A stretch of 6,124 nucleotides of DNA, from the NCBI GenBank assembly GCA_020631175.1, contig JAHDHT010000034.1:5451-11574 (forward strand), in the 5' to 3' direction. The translations under genes and the position numbers were made by a program. The notes beneath the pieces were generated by a model. The model worked only from the letters and a program-made list of their open reading frames with translations. It made no database searches and had not been told where the DNA came from. The stretch's first letter is position 1. Each line of letters starts with the position of its first letter. Shown here piece after piece: positions 5,919-6,124 of this stretch. The DNA is from Chitinophagales bacterium (GTDB taxonomy: Bacteria > Bacteroidota > Bacteroidia > Chitinophagales > JAHDHT01).

Positions 5919-6124
5919 TCACGAATTTAACCAAGCCTTAAACGAAGGCACTTTTTCCCTTGAAACAATAACTTCCAAATTAGTAGAAGGATTCAATTCC
6001 AGCTTCAATCGGCTATTAAAATAACTGTGTATTTTGGCTACTGCTGTGTCTTTAATTATGAATTTTCTACTGATTCTAAAAAAATCATTTGGATCTAATT
6101 CTTGTTGAAGCTGATCTAATTTAT
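5919..6124 (-). CDS. LytTR-domain response regulator, C-terminal end (partial)
   Basis: Reading the minus strand from the window edge gives 67 codons and a TGA stop at 5919-5921; the start lies beyond position 6124. The fragment contains LDPNDFFRISRKFIIK, then AVAKIHSYFNSRLKLEL, and ends VIVSREKVPSFKAWLNS. This is the C-terminal half of a LytTR DNA-binding domain, whose hallmarks are 'FfRi-Rs-iv', 'i--i---f-g-l-l-l' and 'v-vSr-----fk-wL'. In Bacteroidota such domains usually follow a receiver domain and pair with a histidine kinase of the LytS/YehU type, so a two-component regulator is likely, but the receiver part is not visible. It binds DNA in the cytoplasm. The gene converges on the + strand unit, and its targets are unknown. 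The frame is open throughout the visible part. Confidence 0.88.
   Translation of the reverse strand, partial: KLDQLQQELDPNDFFRISRKFIIKDTAVAKIHSYFNSRLKLELNPSTNLEVIVSREKVPSFKAWLNS

Overview
The window most likely comes from a member of the Bacteroidota, perhaps a Sphingobacteriales- or Chitinophagales-like organism. This is inferred from AT-rich coding DNA, start codons without recognisable Shine-Dalgarno motifs, the protein repertoire, and a LytTR regulator tail of the kind common in that phylum. Direct counts on sampled 60-base lines give about 42% GC in the RNase R gene and about 31% in the ClbS-like gene.

Layout. Positions 1-597 contain no convincing gene. This stretch holds two patches of imperfect short-period repeats (TTGA-based near 90-160, ACTGAA-based near 415-449), a GC-richer patch between them, and a small inverted repeat in the leader of the first gene. 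From 598 to 5831 seven genes lie on the + strand: RNase R (rnr), a small TfoX/YjbR-like protein, a 139-residue membrane protein, a RimJ/RimL-type GNAT acetyltransferase, a second GNAT, a ClbS/DfsB-like four-helix-bundle protein, and a seven-segment membrane protein resembling DUF2306. At the right edge a convergent gene enters on the - strand. Only the last 67 codons (5919-6124) are visible, and they read clearly as the end of a LytTR DNA-binding domain.

How the genes may work together. The gap after rnr is 39 bases. After that, gaps are 4 and 8 bases, and the other three junctions overlap (1, 16-17 and 1 bases), so 2800-5831 looks like one transcription unit, possibly read through from rnr. 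RNase R is a core RNA-degradation enzyme. The downstream genes are accessory: two acetyltransferases and a relative of the colibactin self-protection protein ClbS suggest handling of small reactive or toxic molecules, but no substrate can be read from sequence. GC falls from 42-45% in rnr and the small membrane-protein gene to about 31% in the second GNAT and the ClbS-like gene, so the tail of the unit may have been assembled separately.

No CRISPR array, tRNA, rRNA, insertion sequence, attachment site or strong terminator was seen. I found no clearly new biological system; the best candidates for a second look are the ClbS-GNAT cassette and the 7-base-period repeats.
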